Assembly: GCF_014195505.1 (NCBI RefSeq)
Contig: NZ_JACIBV010000001.1
Coordinates: 7,998,001 to 8,062,000, forward strand
DNA length: 64,000 bases
Reading direction: 5' to 3'
Source: Nonomuraea dietziae
Lineage (GTDB): Bacteria; Actinomycetota; Actinomycetes; Streptosporangiales; Streptosporangiaceae
Below are positions 41,698 through 51,117 of this stretch, one piece after another (within the stretch, counting starts at the first letter, position 1; each line of letters opens with the position of its first letter). Made by a program: the position numbers and the translations under genes. Below the pieces are notes generated by a model that did not search any database, was not told the origin of the DNA, and saw nothing but the letters and a program-made list of their open reading frames with translations.

Positions 41698-43107
41698 TCA
41701 GACGATCAGGGTGTGGCGGGTGGCGGGGTGGCGGGCGCCGTCGTAGGCGGCCCACGCCTGCGCCAGCGCGTCGATCGCCGCCGTCAGCTCCTCCGGTGGG
41801 AAGAGGAAGTGCAGCCTCAGGTGGTCGGCGTGCCCGCCCTGCGGATCGAACGAGCGCCCGGGCGGGATCGCCACCCCGTGCCTGAGCGCCACCTGCGCGA
41901 AGGTGTCGGCGTCGCCGCGCGGCAGCCGGGCCCACACGGTCTGGCCGCCGAGCGCGGGGAAGACCTCCCATGAGGGGAGCCTGGCCCGCAGCCGCGAGAG
42001 CAGGTGGTCGTGCCGGTGGCGGAGAGCCTCGACGCGCGCCTGCCGTACCTCGGGCAGCCGTGACAGCACCGAGGCGGCGGCCAGCTGGGACAGCACGTCT
42101 CCGCCGAGATCGTGGACGGCGCGCAGCCTGGCCAGCCTGGAGACCAGCGGGGCGGCGGCGCGGATCCAGCCCACGCGCAGCCCGCCCCACACCAACTTGC
42201 TCAGCGAGGCGATCGTGATGATCTGCTCGCCCGAGGTGAAGGAGGCCAGCGGAGGCGGCGCCGAGCCCGAGAAGCACAGCTCCGCGCAGACCTCGTCGTC
42301 GATGAGCGGCACGTCGTGCTCGGTGGCCGCGGCGGCCAGCCGCCTGCGCGTGGCGGTGTCCATGATCGTGCCCGCCGGGTTGCTGGCCGTGGGGATGGCG
42401 TACATCAGGGCGGGGCGCTCGCCGGGCTCGAGGCGCGGACGGATCACGGCGGCGGCGTGGCGGAAGACCTCCAGCGCGCCAGGATAGGTGGGCGACTCGG
42501 TCTGCACCACGTCGCCCGGGTTGACCAGCAGGCCGGTGAGCAGCGTGATGGCCTGCTGGGCGCCGGTGGTGACCATGATCTGCGAAGGGTCCGTGGGCAG
42601 GTCGCGGCCGGTGTAGTAGGCGGCGACGGCCGCGCGGAGGGCGGGGTGGCCGGCGGGGTGGTAGCCGAGGTCGCGCTCGGGCAGCAGCGACACCGCCTGC
42701 CGGAAGGCCTCGGCCAGCAGCGGCGGCGGCTCGTCCGGCGCGGCGCAGGTGAGCAGCGTGACGCCGTCCGGCGGGTGCAGGATGTGCGACAGCAGCGGGT
42801 TGCTGCCGACCTCGTTGGCCGCGCGGGTGGCCGGCAGGTCGGCGGCGGCCACGCGGGTGCCGCTGCCCCTGCGCCTGACCACGCGCGCCTCCTGCTGGAG
42901 CAGGTCGTAGGCGGCGACGACGGTGCCCCTCGCCACGGCCAGCCGTCTGGCGAGGACACGGTCGGGCGGCAGCGCGGTGTCGGGCGGCAGCAGGCCGTCG
43001 TCGATCAGGTCGCGCAGCCGGGCGGCCAGCAGCAGGTAGAGCGGGCCCCTCCCGGTCGCCCACCGGCCGAGCAGCTCAATGAGCTCGCCGATATTGGCCT
43101 CATTCAT
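41698..43107 (-). CDS. MocR-type GntR/aminotransferase regulator
   Basis: A 469-residue protein. The N-terminal GntR winged HTH (about 20-85: LYLLLAARLRDLIDDGLLPP, LPPDRVLARRLAVARGTVV) is joined to a fold-type I aminotransferase domain (about 105-465) with PLP residues: DDEVCAEL and the Lys in IASLSKLVWGGLRVGW (about 296-311). MocR proteins use PLP to sense amino acids. ATG 43107 is chosen; the open frame extends to a TTG at 43137. It is divergent from a Cys/Met-metabolism enzyme gene, with ATTGG/CCAAT half-sites between them, so it probably regulates that gene. Confidence 0.9.
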   Translation of the reverse strand: MNEANIGELIELLGRWATGRGPLYLLLAARLRDLIDDGLLPPDTALPPDRVLARRLAVARGTVVAAYDLLQQEARVVRRRGSGTRVAAADLPATRAANEVGSNPLLSHILHPPDGVTLLTCAAPDEPPPLLAEAFRQAVSLLPERDLGYHPAGHPALRAAVAAYYTGRDLPTDPSQIMVTTGAQQAITLLTGLLVNPGDVVQTESPTYPGALEVFRHAAAVIRPRLEPGERPALMYAIPTASNPAGTIMDTATRRRLAAAATEHDVPLIDDEVCAELCFSGSAPPPLASFTSGEQIITIASLSKLVWGGLRVGWIRAAAPLVSRLARLRAVHDLGGDVLSQLAAASVLSRLPEVRQARVEALRHRHDHLLSRLRARLPSWEVFPALGGQTVWARLPRGDADTFAQVALRHGVAIPPGRSFDPQGGHADHLRLHFLFPPEELTAAIDALAQAWAAYDGARHPATRHTLIV

Positions 43108-43110
43108 GGG

Positions 43111-43166
43111 CCAATTATCGGCGATTGGATCTGACAATCAACACGAAACCAGGACATCCTTATTGG
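43111..43166. promoter_or_regulatory. Putative MocR operator (ATTGG/CCAAT half-sites)
   Basis: CCAAT at 43111-43115 and ATTGG at 43124-43128 form an inverted pair; CAATC (43135-43139) pairs with the GATTG at 43123-43127; and ATTGG recurs at 43162-43166 (and at 43093-43097 inside the MocR gene). The sites lie in the 60-base gap between the divergent starts. Binding is inferred. Confidence 0.4.
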
Positions 43167-43167
43167 T

Positions 43168-44340
43168 ATGAGCGAACTACGCCCTGAGACCCGAGCCGTC
43201 CACCTGCCCAGACCCGTGATCAAGGGAAGCGTCCCGATCTCGGTGCCGATCTACCAGACCTCCGGGTTCGTCTTCGACGATCCCGAGGTCTTCGCCGACG
43301 GGATGAGCAGGCCCGACGGGGCTTTCGTGTACGGCAGGCTCTCCAACCCCACGGTCCGCTCGCTCGAGGAGGCTGTGGCCGGACTGGAGGGTGGTGTGGC
43401 CTCCGTCGCGACCGCCTCGGGGATGGGCGCGATCAACTCCGTCCTGCTCGGCCTGCTCAAGCCGGGCGACCACCTGATCGCGCAGAAGGCGCTGTACGGC
43501 GGAACGGCCGCCATGATCAACGACCTGGCGTCCAGGTTCGGCATCGCCGTCACCCACGTCCCTGGGGACGACCCCGCGGCGCTGCGGGCGGCGGTGCGCC
43601 CCGAGACCAGGCTCGTCTACCTGGAGACCATCGCCAACCCCGTCTGCCAGGTCGCCGACCTGCCCGCGATGTGCGCGGCGGCCAAGGAGCTCGGCCTCGT
43701 CTCCGTGGTGGACAACACCTTCGCCTCGCCCATCCTGTGCCGTCCGCTGGAGCACGGCGCGGACATCGTGGTCCACTCGACCACGAAGTACCTGTCCGGG
43801 CACACGGACGTGCTCGGCGGCATCGCCGTCTTCGCCGCCGACGAGCTCTACCGCAAGGTGTGGCACTACGCGATCGAGCTCGGCTCGACGCCCGACCCCT
43901 TCGCCGCGTGGCTGACGCTGCGCGGCATGCAGACCCTGCCCCTGCGGATGGAGCGGCACTGCGCGAACACCCGCGTGCTCGCCACCCGCCTGGCCGGGCA
44001 TCCCGCGGTCAGCGCCGTCCACTGGCCAGGGCTGCCGACGCACGCCTCGCACGAGGTGGCGGTCAAGCTGATGCCCGAGTTCGGCGGGGTGTTCTCCTTC
44101 GACCTGGCGGGAGGGCGCGCCGCGGGCGAGCGCTTCATGAGCGCGCTGAAGCTGGCACTGCTGGCCCCCTCGCTCGGCGGGGTGGAGACGCTGGTGCTGC
44201 ACCCCGCGACGACCTCGCACAGGTCGCTGAGCGCGGAGGAACTGGCGCGGCACGGTATCTCCGAGGGCACGGTGCGCGTGGCGGTGGGCATCGAGCACGC
44301 CGAGGACCTCTGGACGGACTTCGCCCAGGCACTGGCCTGA
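43168..44340 (+). CDS. Trans-sulfuration enzyme family PLP protein (cystathionine/methionine gamma-lyase-like)
   Basis: A 390-residue Cys/Met-metabolism PLP enzyme: PIYQTSGFVFDD (about 27-38), YGRLSNPT (about 55-62; the Tyr and Arg bind PLP phosphate of the neighbouring subunit), ASGMGAIN (about 87-94), VVDNTFASP (about 183-191) and the PLP lysine in VVHSTTKYLSGH (Lys about 211). It should act on cystathionine, methionine or O-acyl-homoserine; the exact reaction cannot be fixed by eye. ATG 43168. The divergent MocR protein probably senses an amino acid and controls it. Confidence 0.9.
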   Translation: MSELRPETRAVHLPRPVIKGSVPISVPIYQTSGFVFDDPEVFADGMSRPDGAFVYGRLSNPTVRSLEEAVAGLEGGVASVATASGMGAINSVLLGLLKPGDHLIAQKALYGGTAAMINDLASRFGIAVTHVPGDDPAALRAAVRPETRLVYLETIANPVCQVADLPAMCAAAKELGLVSVVDNTFASPILCRPLEHGADIVVHSTTKYLSGHTDVLGGIAVFAADELYRKVWHYAIELGSTPDPFAAWLTLRGMQTLPLRMERHCANTRVLATRLAGHPAVSAVHWPGLPTHASHEVAVKLMPEFGGVFSFDLAGGRAAGERFMSALKLALLAPSLGGVETLVLHPATTSHRSLSAEELARHGISEGTVRVAVGIEHAEDLWTDFAQALA

Positions 44341-44349
44341 CGGTCTGGG

Positions 44350-44384
44350 CTGACAGAGGGCCGCGGGGAAGCGGCGGCCGTCAG
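44350..44384. terminator. Terminator hairpin between convergent genes
   Basis: Nested inverted repeats: CTGAC (44350-44354) with GTCAG at 44380-44384, and GGCCGC/GCGGC inside, lie between the lyase gene and the convergent SDR gene, overlapping the SDR stop. Confidence 0.5.
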
Positions 44385-45196
44385 TCCACTTTTGTCACCA
44401 GCCTGTCGAAGAGGCGGTCGGGCAGGATCCTGTTGAGCGTCAGAAGGGTCCTGGCCATGTACCCGACGGGACGGCGCGGCCTCGGCCGCGCCCCTTCCAC
44501 GAGCTTCCTGACGGCCGTGGCCACCACGAGGGGGTCCGACGCCCTCGCCGTCGCCGGTGACTCGGCCCTGCGCGCCATCGACTCGGCGAGAGCGGCGTAG
44601 GCCCCGTCGCCCGACAGCTCGCGAAGCTCCCGAGCGGCCCCCTGCTCGAACTCGGTCCTGATCAGGCCCGGCTGGATGACCACGACGTCGATCCCGAACG
44701 GCCGGGTCTCCTGGCGCAGTGAGTCGGAGAACGTCTCGAGCGCGTGCTTGGAGGCGTGGTACCAGGCGACGAGCGGCAGGGAGATCTCGCCCGCGATCGA
44801 CGAGACGTTCACGATCAGGCCCGAGCCCCGCTGACGCATGTGCGGCAGCACGAGCTGGGTCAGCCTGGCCACGGCGAAGAGGTTGACGTCGAACAGCCGG
44901 CGCGCCCTCTCGACAGGGACGTCCTCGATCGCGCCGTGCAGCCCCGCCCCCGCGTTGTTCACCAGCACGTCGATCCTGCCGTGCGCGTCGAGGATCGCGC
45001 GCACGGCGCGTTCGACGCGGGGCTCGTCCGTGACGTCTGTCGCCACGGGGTGGCCGCCGGCGTCGCGCAGGGCCGCCATCCTGTCGAGGCGGCGCGCGGC
45101 GCCGTACACGATGTGGCCCGCGCGCAGGAGCTCCAGCGCGGTGGCGCGGCCGATACCCGACGAGGCGCCGGTGACAAGGCAAACCTTGGCTGTCAT
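44381..45196 (-). CDS. SDR-family oxidoreductase
   Basis: A 271-residue classical SDR: TGASSGIG (about 10-17), NNAGAG (about 79-84), catalytic Ser in VNVSSIAGE (about 129-137) and WYHASKHALE (Tyr about 147, Lys about 151). The C-terminal ~70 residues (after about 205) are of the type seen in SDRs that act on lipophilic substrates, with MARTLLTLNRILPDRLFDRL. ATG 45196 is clear. It is divergent from the rph gene across a 49-base gap holding a strong palindrome, so the two genes are probably controlled together. Confidence 0.9.
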   Translation of the reverse strand: MTAKVCLVTGASSGIGRATALELLRAGHIVYGAARRLDRMAALRDAGGHPVATDVTDEPRVERAVRAILDAHGRIDVLVNNAGAGLHGAIEDVPVERARRLFDVNLFAVARLTQLVLPHMRQRGSGLIVNVSSIAGEISLPLVAWYHASKHALETFSDSLRQETRPFGIDVVVIQPGLIRTEFEQGAARELRELSGDGAYAALAESMARRAESPATARASDPLVVATAVRKLVEGARPRPRRPVGYMARTLLTLNRILPDRLFDRLVTKVD

Positions 45197-45204
45197 GCTA
45201 TTTA

Positions 45205-45227
45205 CAATACAGTACTGTTCTGTATTG
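45205..45227. promoter_or_regulatory. Palindromic operator between SDR and rph
   Basis: CAATACAG (45205-45212) is the exact inverted repeat of CTGTATTG (45220-45227); within it ACAGTACTGT (45209-45218) is itself a perfect 10-base palindrome. On the minus strand it falls between TTCAAT and TGTAAA promoter-like hexamers 17 bases apart for the SDR gene. The shape fits a TetR/MarR-type operator; no regulator gene is adjacent. Confidence 0.6.
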
Positions 45228-45245
45228 AAATAGGAGGACGCTGCC

Positions 45246-47864
45246 ATGGGCGCCTACGTGCTCGGATTCCACGAGATCGACAAGACCCTGCTCGCGACGG
45301 TCGGCGGGAAGGGGGCCAACCTCGGAGAGCTGTCCGCGATCGACGGCGTCCGCGTGCCCGAGGGGTTCTGCGTCACGACCGAGGCCTACCGGGCGGTCGT
45401 GGAGCGCGACCCCGCCGTCGGCCTGCTGATCGACGGCCTCTCGGGGCTCCGGGCCGACGACAGGGAGGCGATCGCCGAGGCGTGCGCCCGCCTGCGAGCC
45501 GCCGTCGAGGACCTGCCGGTGCCGGAGGCAATAGAACGCGACATCGTCGGCCGCCTCGCCGCGCTCGGCGGCGACGTGGCCTGCGCGGTGCGCTCCAGCG
45601 CCACCGCGGAGGACCTGCCGTCGAGCTCCTTCGCGGGCCAGCAGGACACCTACCTCAACGTCAGGGGGGCGGAGGCGGTGGTGCGCGCCGTCAGGCGGTG
45701 CTGGGCCTCACTGTTCACCGACCGCGCCGTGGCCTACCGCGTGAGGAGCGGCTTCGACCACCGCGCCGTGCGGGTGTCCGTGGTCGTCCAGCGCATGATC
45801 TTCCCGGAGGCGGCCGGCATCATGTTCACCGCCGACCCTGTCACCTGCAACCGCAGGGTCGTCTCCATCGACGCCGGCTTCGGCCTGGGCGAGGCGCTGG
45901 TCTCCGGCCTGGTCAACGCCGACACCTACCGGGTGAAGGCGGGCCGCGTCGTCGAGCGGAACGTCAGCGTCCAGACCAGGGAGCTGTACGCCGCGCCCGA
46001 CGGCGGCACGCGCGAGCGGCCCGTCGAGGCGGCGCGCCAGAACGCGCAGACCCTGACCGACGAGCAGATCCTCCGGCTGGAGCGCCTGGGCCGCAGGATC
46101 GAGGCCCACTTCGGCCGGCCCCAGGACATCGAGTGGGGCCTGTGCGACGGGGACTTCCACGTGCTCCAGAGCCGTCCGATCACCACGCTCTACCCGGTCC
46201 CCGCCGTGCCCGACGGCGAGAACCGCGTCTTCATGTCCTACGGTCACCGCCAGATGATGACCGACGCCTTCACCCCGCTCGGCCTGTCGTTCTTCATGCT
46301 GCTGGACGAGGCGCTCGGCCGCCCACCGATGAGCGTGGCGGGCGGACGCTTCTACAAGGACATGTCCCACGAGCTGTCCTCGTGGTGGGCCAGGCCCGTC
46401 ACGCTCAGGAGCCTCGGCCAGGTCGACGTCCTGATGGCCGACGCCCTCGCCACCGTGGCGGCCAGGAAGGACTTCCCTCTCGCCCGGGGCAAGGCGGCGG
46501 TGATGAACTTCGGCGAAGGCGGTCCGCTGCCGATGGCCCGCCAGTACCTCAAGCTCACCAGGCAGGACGATCCGGGCGTCGTGCCCTCGCTCATCGCACG
46601 GAACGAGCGGTCGGTGCAGGAGCTCGGACGGGCCATCGCCGCCAGGTCGGGCGACGAGCTGTTCGCCTTCATCCTGGAGGACCACCGCGAGCTGACGGCC
46701 ATCATGTTCGAGCCGAGAAGCGTGGCCGCGGCGTTCGCCGGCATCCAGGCGGCGAACTGGGTCAACAAGCACATGTAGGCCTGGCTGGGCGAGAGGAACG
46801 CCGCCGACGTCATCGCCCAGTCCGCCGACCACAACGTCGTGGCCGCCATGGGGCTGGACCTCATGGACGTCGCGGACGTGGCGAGGCGCCACCCCGCCGT
46901 CGTGGCCTACCTCGAACGCGCCGAGCGGGAGACCTTCCGCGCGGGTCTGGCCAGGGTGGAGGGCGGTGACGTCGTCGGCCGCGCCATCGACGACTACCTC
47001 GGGAAGTACGGCATGCACTGCTCGGGCGACATCGACATCACCAGGACGCGATGGAGCGAGGACCCCACGCTGCTCGTCCCGATCATCCTGGGCAACATCG
47101 AGAACTTCCCTCCTGGAGCGCGACGGGCCCGCGAGGAGCGCGGGCGTCTCGAGGCCGAGAACAAGATCGCCGAACTCCTGGGCCGCCTGAGCGGGCGCAG
47201 GGCCAGGAAGGCGGCCAGGAAGATGAGCGTGCTGCGCCACTTCATCGGCTACAGGGAGTACTCCAAGCACGCCTGCCTGCAGCGGTACGGGCTGTACAAG
47301 GAGGCGCTGCTCGGCGAGGCGAGGAAGCTGGTCGCCAGGGGAGTGATCGCCGCGCCCGAGGACGTGTACTTCCTGGACTTCGAGGAGTTCAGGCAGGTCG
47401 TGCGCACGGGGGAGCTGGACTACGCCGTCATCGAGAGACGCCGTGAGGAGTTCGAGGAGCACGGCAGGCTGGCCCCGCCGAGGGTGATCACCTCGGAGGG
47501 CGAGGTGATCAGCGGCGCGTACGACACCGGCGCCCTGCCGGAGGGGGCGTTGGCGGGCGTCGCGGTGTCGTCGGGCGTCGTGGAGGGCACGGCCAGGGTC
47601 GTGCTCAGCCTGGAGGAGGCCGACGTGCGCGAGGGCGACATCCTCGTCACCGTCTTCTCCGACCCCAGCTGGTCGCCGCTGTTCGTCTCGGTGAAGGGGG
47701 TGGTCATGGAGGTCGGCGGCGTGATGACGCACGGCGCGGTGATCGCGCGCGAGTACGGCCTGCCCGCGGTCGTCGGCGTGGAGGGCGCCACCCGGCGCAT
47801 CAGGGACGGCCAGCGTATCCGCCTCAACGGCGGCGAGGGCTACGTCGAGCTCCTCTCGGATTGA
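45246..47864 (+). pseudogene. rph: Rifampicin phosphotransferase gene with in-frame amber codon
   Basis: The full frame is 872 codons, the normal Rph size (about 870). The ATP-grasp domain begins AYVLGFHEIDKTLLATVGGK and spans about 1-330; the rifampicin-binding domain begins near MTDAFTPLGLSFF (about 338); the swivelling phospho-His domain has MTHGAVIAREYG with His829. Rph uses ATP to phosphorylate rifamycins. Codon 511 (46776-46778) is TAG, within NKHM-stop-AWLGERNAAD; relatives have a Glu or other residue there, and one change from GAG would create it. The frame resumes without shift, so either the gene is inactivated, the stop is read through, or it is a base error. AGGAGG RBS at 45232-45237. 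The downstream ATG at 46839 has no RBS. Confidence 0.9.
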
Positions 47865-47957
47865 CAGGCGCCCGGGTAGTGAGGAAAGTGGCGAAGCTCA
47901 TGCGGGGGGCGAGACCAGGGTCGCCGGGCTGAACCGCGCGATCGAGTGGGGGTTGTG

Positions 47958-48866
47958 ATGACGGTCATGTACGACGATGTGGTGGCGGCCGCCAGGCGGA
48001 TCGAGGGACACGCGGTGCGCACCCCCGTCGTCGAGATCTCCGAAGGCCTGTTCCTCAAGCTGGAGACGCTGCAGCACTCGGGCTCGTTCAAGGCGCGAGG
48101 GGCCTTCAACAGGATGCTGTCGGCGCACGTCCCCGGCGCGGGGGTGATCGCGGCCAGCGGCGGCAACCACGGGCTCGCGGTCGCCTACGCGGCCAGGGCG
48201 CTGGGCGTGCGGGCGGAGATCTTCGTGCCCGAGGTGTGCGCCCCGGTGAAGGTGGCGGGGCTGCGGGCCCTCGGCGCGCACGTCACCAGGACGGGGGCCA
48301 TCTACTCGGAGGCGGCCGAGGCCGCGGCCAAGAGGGCGGCGGAGACCGGGGCGCTGCAGGTGCACGCCTACGACCAGCCCGACGTGGTGGCGGGTCAGGG
48401 AACGCTCGGCCTCGAGGTGGTCGAGCAGACGGGCGGCGTCGACACCATCCTGGTCGCCGTGGGCGGCGGCGGGCTCGTGGCGGGCCTCACCGTCGGAGTG
48501 AGGGGCGGAGCGAGGGTGGTCGCCGTGGAACCCGAACTGATCCCCACACTCCACGAGGCGCTGAAGGCGGGCGGGCCCGTCCCGGTGGGCGTGAGCGGTG
48601 TCGCCGCCGACGCGCTGGGCGCCACCAGGCTGGGGGCGCTCGCCTACGACATCGTCTCGACGGTGGGCGTCGAGAGCGTGCTGGTCACCGACGAGGCCAT
48701 CGAGGCGGCGCGCCACGCGCTCTGGGCCGAGCACCGCGTGGCCGCCGAGCACGCGGGCGCCACCGCCTACGCCGCGCTGGCGCAGGGCGTCTACGCCCGC
48801 GAGCGGGGCGAGCGGGTCGCGGTGGTGGTGTGCGGCGCCAACACCGACCCCGCGACCCTGGTGTGA
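47958..48866 (+). CDS. Threonine/serine dehydratase-like PLP enzyme
   Basis: A 302-residue fold-type II PLP enzyme: the PLP lysine in HSGSFKARGAFNR (Lys about 42), the Asn in ASGGNHGLAVAYAARALG (about 64-81) and the phosphate loop VAVGGGGLVAG (about 164-174). It lacks the C-terminal regulatory domain of biosynthetic IlvA, so it is of the catabolic or serine-racemase-like kind. It should deaminate threonine or serine to the 2-oxo acid. ATG 47958 has a GGGGG RBS; GTG 47946 is an upstream alternative. It ends 4 bases before the convergent panB gene. Confidence 0.9.
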   Translation: MTVMYDDVVAAARRIEGHAVRTPVVEISEGLFLKLETLQHSGSFKARGAFNRMLSAHVPGAGVIAASGGNHGLAVAYAARALGVRAEIFVPEVCAPVKVAGLRALGAHVTRTGAIYSEAAEAAAKRAAETGALQVHAYDQPDVVAGQGTLGLEVVEQTGGVDTILVAVGGGGLVAGLTVGVRGGARVVAVEPELIPTLHEALKAGGPVPVGVSGVAADALGATRLGALAYDIVSTVGVESVLVTDEAIEAARHALWAEHRVAAEHAGATAYAALAQGVYARERGERVAVVVCGANTDPATLV

Positions 48867-48870
48867 CGGC

Positions 48871-49695
48871 TCAGCTGTAGGCGTGCTCCCGCGTGGGGAA
48901 CGCGCCTGAGGAGACCTCCGAGGCGAAGGCGCGCACCGCCCTGTCCATCTCGGTGGCCAGATCGGAGTACTTCCGCACGAACTTCGCGGGGTTCGGGGTC
49001 AGGCCCATCAGGTCCTGCCACACGAGCACCTGCGCGTCGGTGCCCGCGCCCGCGCCGATGCCCACCGTGGGCACCGCCAGCGAGGTGGTCACCCGCTCGG
49101 CCAGCTCGGCGGGCACGCACTCCAGCACCACCGCGAACGCGCCCGCCTGCTGCAGCGCCTTCGCGTCTGACAGGAGTTCGTCGCCGTCCTGGCCTCGTCC
49201 CTGCACCCGGTAGCCGCCGAGGGTGTTGACCGACTGCGGCGTCAGCCCGAGGTGCGCCATGACCGGGATTCCGGCCGCGACCAGCGCCTCGACCTGCGGC
49301 AGGACGCGCCGCCCTCCCTCCAGCTTGACCGCGTGGGCCCCCGCCTCCTTCATGAACCGCGCCGCCGACTCCAGCGCCTGCGCAGGGGAGGACTGGTAGG
49401 AGCCGAAGGGCAGGTCGGCGACCACCAGCGCGCGTGACGAACCGCGCACCACGGCTGCGGTCAGCGAGAGGAGTTCGTCGACGGTGACGGGCAGCGTCGA
49501 GTCGTAGCCGTAGACGACCATCGCGGCGGAGTCGCCGACGAGGAGCACGGGGACGCCCGCCTCGTCGAAGACCCTGGCCGTCATGGCGTCGTAGGCCGTC
49601 AGCATCGGCCATTTCTCGCCGCGCTCCTTGGCCGAGGCCAGGTCGCGGACGGTGACTCTGCGGCCCGAGGCGCCGCCGTACAGAGAAGAGGACAT
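48871..49695 (-). CDS. panB: 3-methyl-2-oxobutanoate hydroxymethyltransferase
   Basis: A 274-residue Pan[24 protein letters not shown] (about 15-37), [13 protein letters not shown] (about 51-63; metal-binding Asp), [12 protein letters not shown] (about 95-106), AVKLEGG (Lys-Glu, about 125-131), [10 protein letters not shown] (about 147-156) and [21 protein letters not shown] (about 207-227). It makes ketopantoate for pantothenate and CoA. ATG 49695 has a GGAGG RBS on the minus strand. Confidence 0.95.
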   Translation of the reverse strand: MSSSLYGGASGRRVTVRDLASAKERGEKWPMLTAYDAMTARVFDEAGVPVLLVGDSAAMVVYGYDSTLPVTVDELLSLTAAVVRGSSRALVVADLPFGSYQSSPAQALESAARFMKEAGAHAVKLEGGRRVLPQVEALVAAGIPVMAHLGLTPQSVNTLGGYRVQGRGQDGDELLSDAKALQQAGAFAVVLECVPAELAERVTTSLAVPTVGIGAGAGTDAQVLVWQDLMGLTPNPAKFVRKYSDLATEMDRAVRAFASEVSSGAFPTREHAYS

Positions 49696-49820
49696 GAGTC
49701 CGACCTCCAGAACAGTCTCGAATCGCCCCTGTGGCGTATCCGGACATTCCTGATGATGGCATGCGATGAAGGTTCTGTCGGTGCCAGACGACACAATAGG
49801 TGCGGAGGTAAGCAATAACG

Positions 49821-51023
49821 ATGGCTATTGAACCTTACCGGCGCCTGTTCAGGATCCCCGGTGTACGGACGCTGCTCCTGGTCGGCCTGGTCGCCAGGAT
49901 CCCCGCGACGGCGACGGCGATGGCACTGACGCTGCACGTGGTGAACCTGCCGGGGATGGGGTTCACCCAGGCCGGGATGGTCGCCATGGCCAGCACGGTC
50001 GGCATGGCCGTCGGCTCCCCGCTGTCGGGAAGGTTCGTGGACAGGCACGGGCTGCGTCCCGTGCTGGCCGTCACGACGGTCGCGCAGGCGCTGTTCTGGT
50101 CGACGGCGTGGCTGCTGCCGTTCGCCGCGCTGGTGCCCGCCGCGGGCGTGGCGGGTCTGCTGGCGCTGCCGATCTTCAGCGTCATCAGGCAGTGCCTGGC
50201 CGCGATGGTCCCCCTCGAGCAGCGCAGGATGGGCTTCTCGCTCGACTCGATGATGGTCGAGCTGTCCTACATGACCGGCCCCGCGCTGGCCGTCGTGGGC
50301 ATCACCTCGCTGGGGAGCACGTGGACGATGGCGACGATCGCCGTCGGGCTGGCGTGCGCGGGCGTGGCGCTGATCGTGCTCAACCCGCCCATCCGCTCAG
50401 CCGACGAGCTGAAGGCGCCCGCGGGCAAGGTCTCGCGCCGCACGTGGCTGACCCCTTCGCTCATCGCGCTGCTCGGCACGGTCACCGCCGCCACCTTCAT
50501 CCTCACCGCCACCGAGCTGTCGCTGGTGGCCACGATCGAGCACGCGGGGCAGACCGCGTGGATCGGGCTGGCCGTGGCCATCTGGTGCGTCTACTCCCTC
50601 GTCGGCGGCTTCGTGTACGGCGGGCTGCCGCGCGGCTTCTCCGTCCTCGTGCTGACCGGGCTCATGGGCGCGCTCACCATCCCCGTCGGCCTGGTCGGCG
50701 GCGACTGGCGATGGCTGCTCGTGGCGCTGCTGCCCGCCGGGGTGCTCTGCGCCCCCGCGCTCTCCTCCTCCGTCGACACCCTCAGCAGGTGGACCCCCGC
50801 CGCGGCGCGCGGCGAGGCCATGGGCCTGCACGGCACCGCCCTGCTGATCGGCGGCGCCGCGTCCGCGCCGATCGCGGGGGCCATCATCGACGCGCACGGG
50901 CCCGCATGGGCGTTCGCGGTCGCCGGCCTGGTGGGCGTGGTGATGGTGCTGGTCGCACTGCCGTTCTGGAAGGGCGCGGACGAGCCCGAGGCCGTCCGCG
51001 AGCCCGTCAGCATGGCCTCCTGA
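49821..51023 (+). CDS. MFS transporter (12 TM)
   Basis: A 400-residue major facilitator with about 12 helices and the cytoplasmic loop motif [20 protein letters not shown] (about 56-75, a form of GxxxDRxGRR). A basic middle loop (about 195-215) separates two halves. It is of the drug-efflux type; the substrate is unknown. ATG 49821 has a GGAGG RBS at 49804-49808. It is divergent from panB and is followed by the DHA2 exporter gene, which has its own promoter. Confidence 0.88.
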   Translation: MAIEPYRRLFRIPGVRTLLLVGLVARIPATATAMALTLHVVNLPGMGFTQAGMVAMASTVGMAVGSPLSGRFVDRHGLRPVLAVTTVAQALFWSTAWLLPFAALVPAAGVAGLLALPIFSVIRQCLAAMVPLEQRRMGFSLDSMMVELSYMTGPALAVVGITSLGSTWTMATIAVGLACAGVALIVLNPPIRSADELKAPAGKVSRRTWLTPSLIALLGTVTAATFILTATELSLVATIEHAGQTAWIGLAVAIWCVYSLVGGFVYGGLPRGFSVLVLTGLMGALTIPVGLVGGDWRWLLVALLPAGVLCAPALSSSVDTLSRWTPAAARGEAMGLHGTALLIGGAASAPIAGAIIDAHGPAWAFAVAGLVGVVMVLVALPFWKGADEPEAVREPVSMAS

Positions 51024-51047
51024 GAGACGACTTATGAAACGCGACCG

Positions 51048-51076
51048 TTGCGTATCGGAATTCCTTGCGCTACGGT
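51048..51076 (+). promoter_or_regulatory. Promoter of the DHA2 exporter gene
   Basis: TTGCGT (51048-51053) and TACGGT (51071-51076) are separated by exactly 17 bases. The -35 overlaps the first of two 12-base direct repeats. Confidence 0.55.
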
Positions 51077-51106
51077 GGCGTTGCGAAACTACGTCGTATC
51101 GAAATT
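51051..51106. repeat. Direct repeat pair at the DHA2 promoter, possible TetR operator
   Basis: CGTATCGGAATT (51051-51062) and CGTATCGAAATT (51095-51106) differ at one base and are 44 bases apart. One overlaps the -35, the other lies just before the RBS region. The core CGTATCG recurs at 53304-53310, downstream of the tetR gene. Confidence 0.5.
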
Positions 51107-51117
51107 GGAGCTTCCTG

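Noticed and set aside
45197-45245. Rifamycin-associated element (RAE) upstream of rph
   Set aside because: The gap holds an AT-rich palindrome, not a sequence I can match to the RAE.
46839-47864. Separate C-terminal gene downstream of the rph stop
   Set aside because: It is in the same frame as the N-terminal part, its ATG has no RBS, and 20 conserved codons lie between the stop and that ATG. A single interrupted gene fits better.
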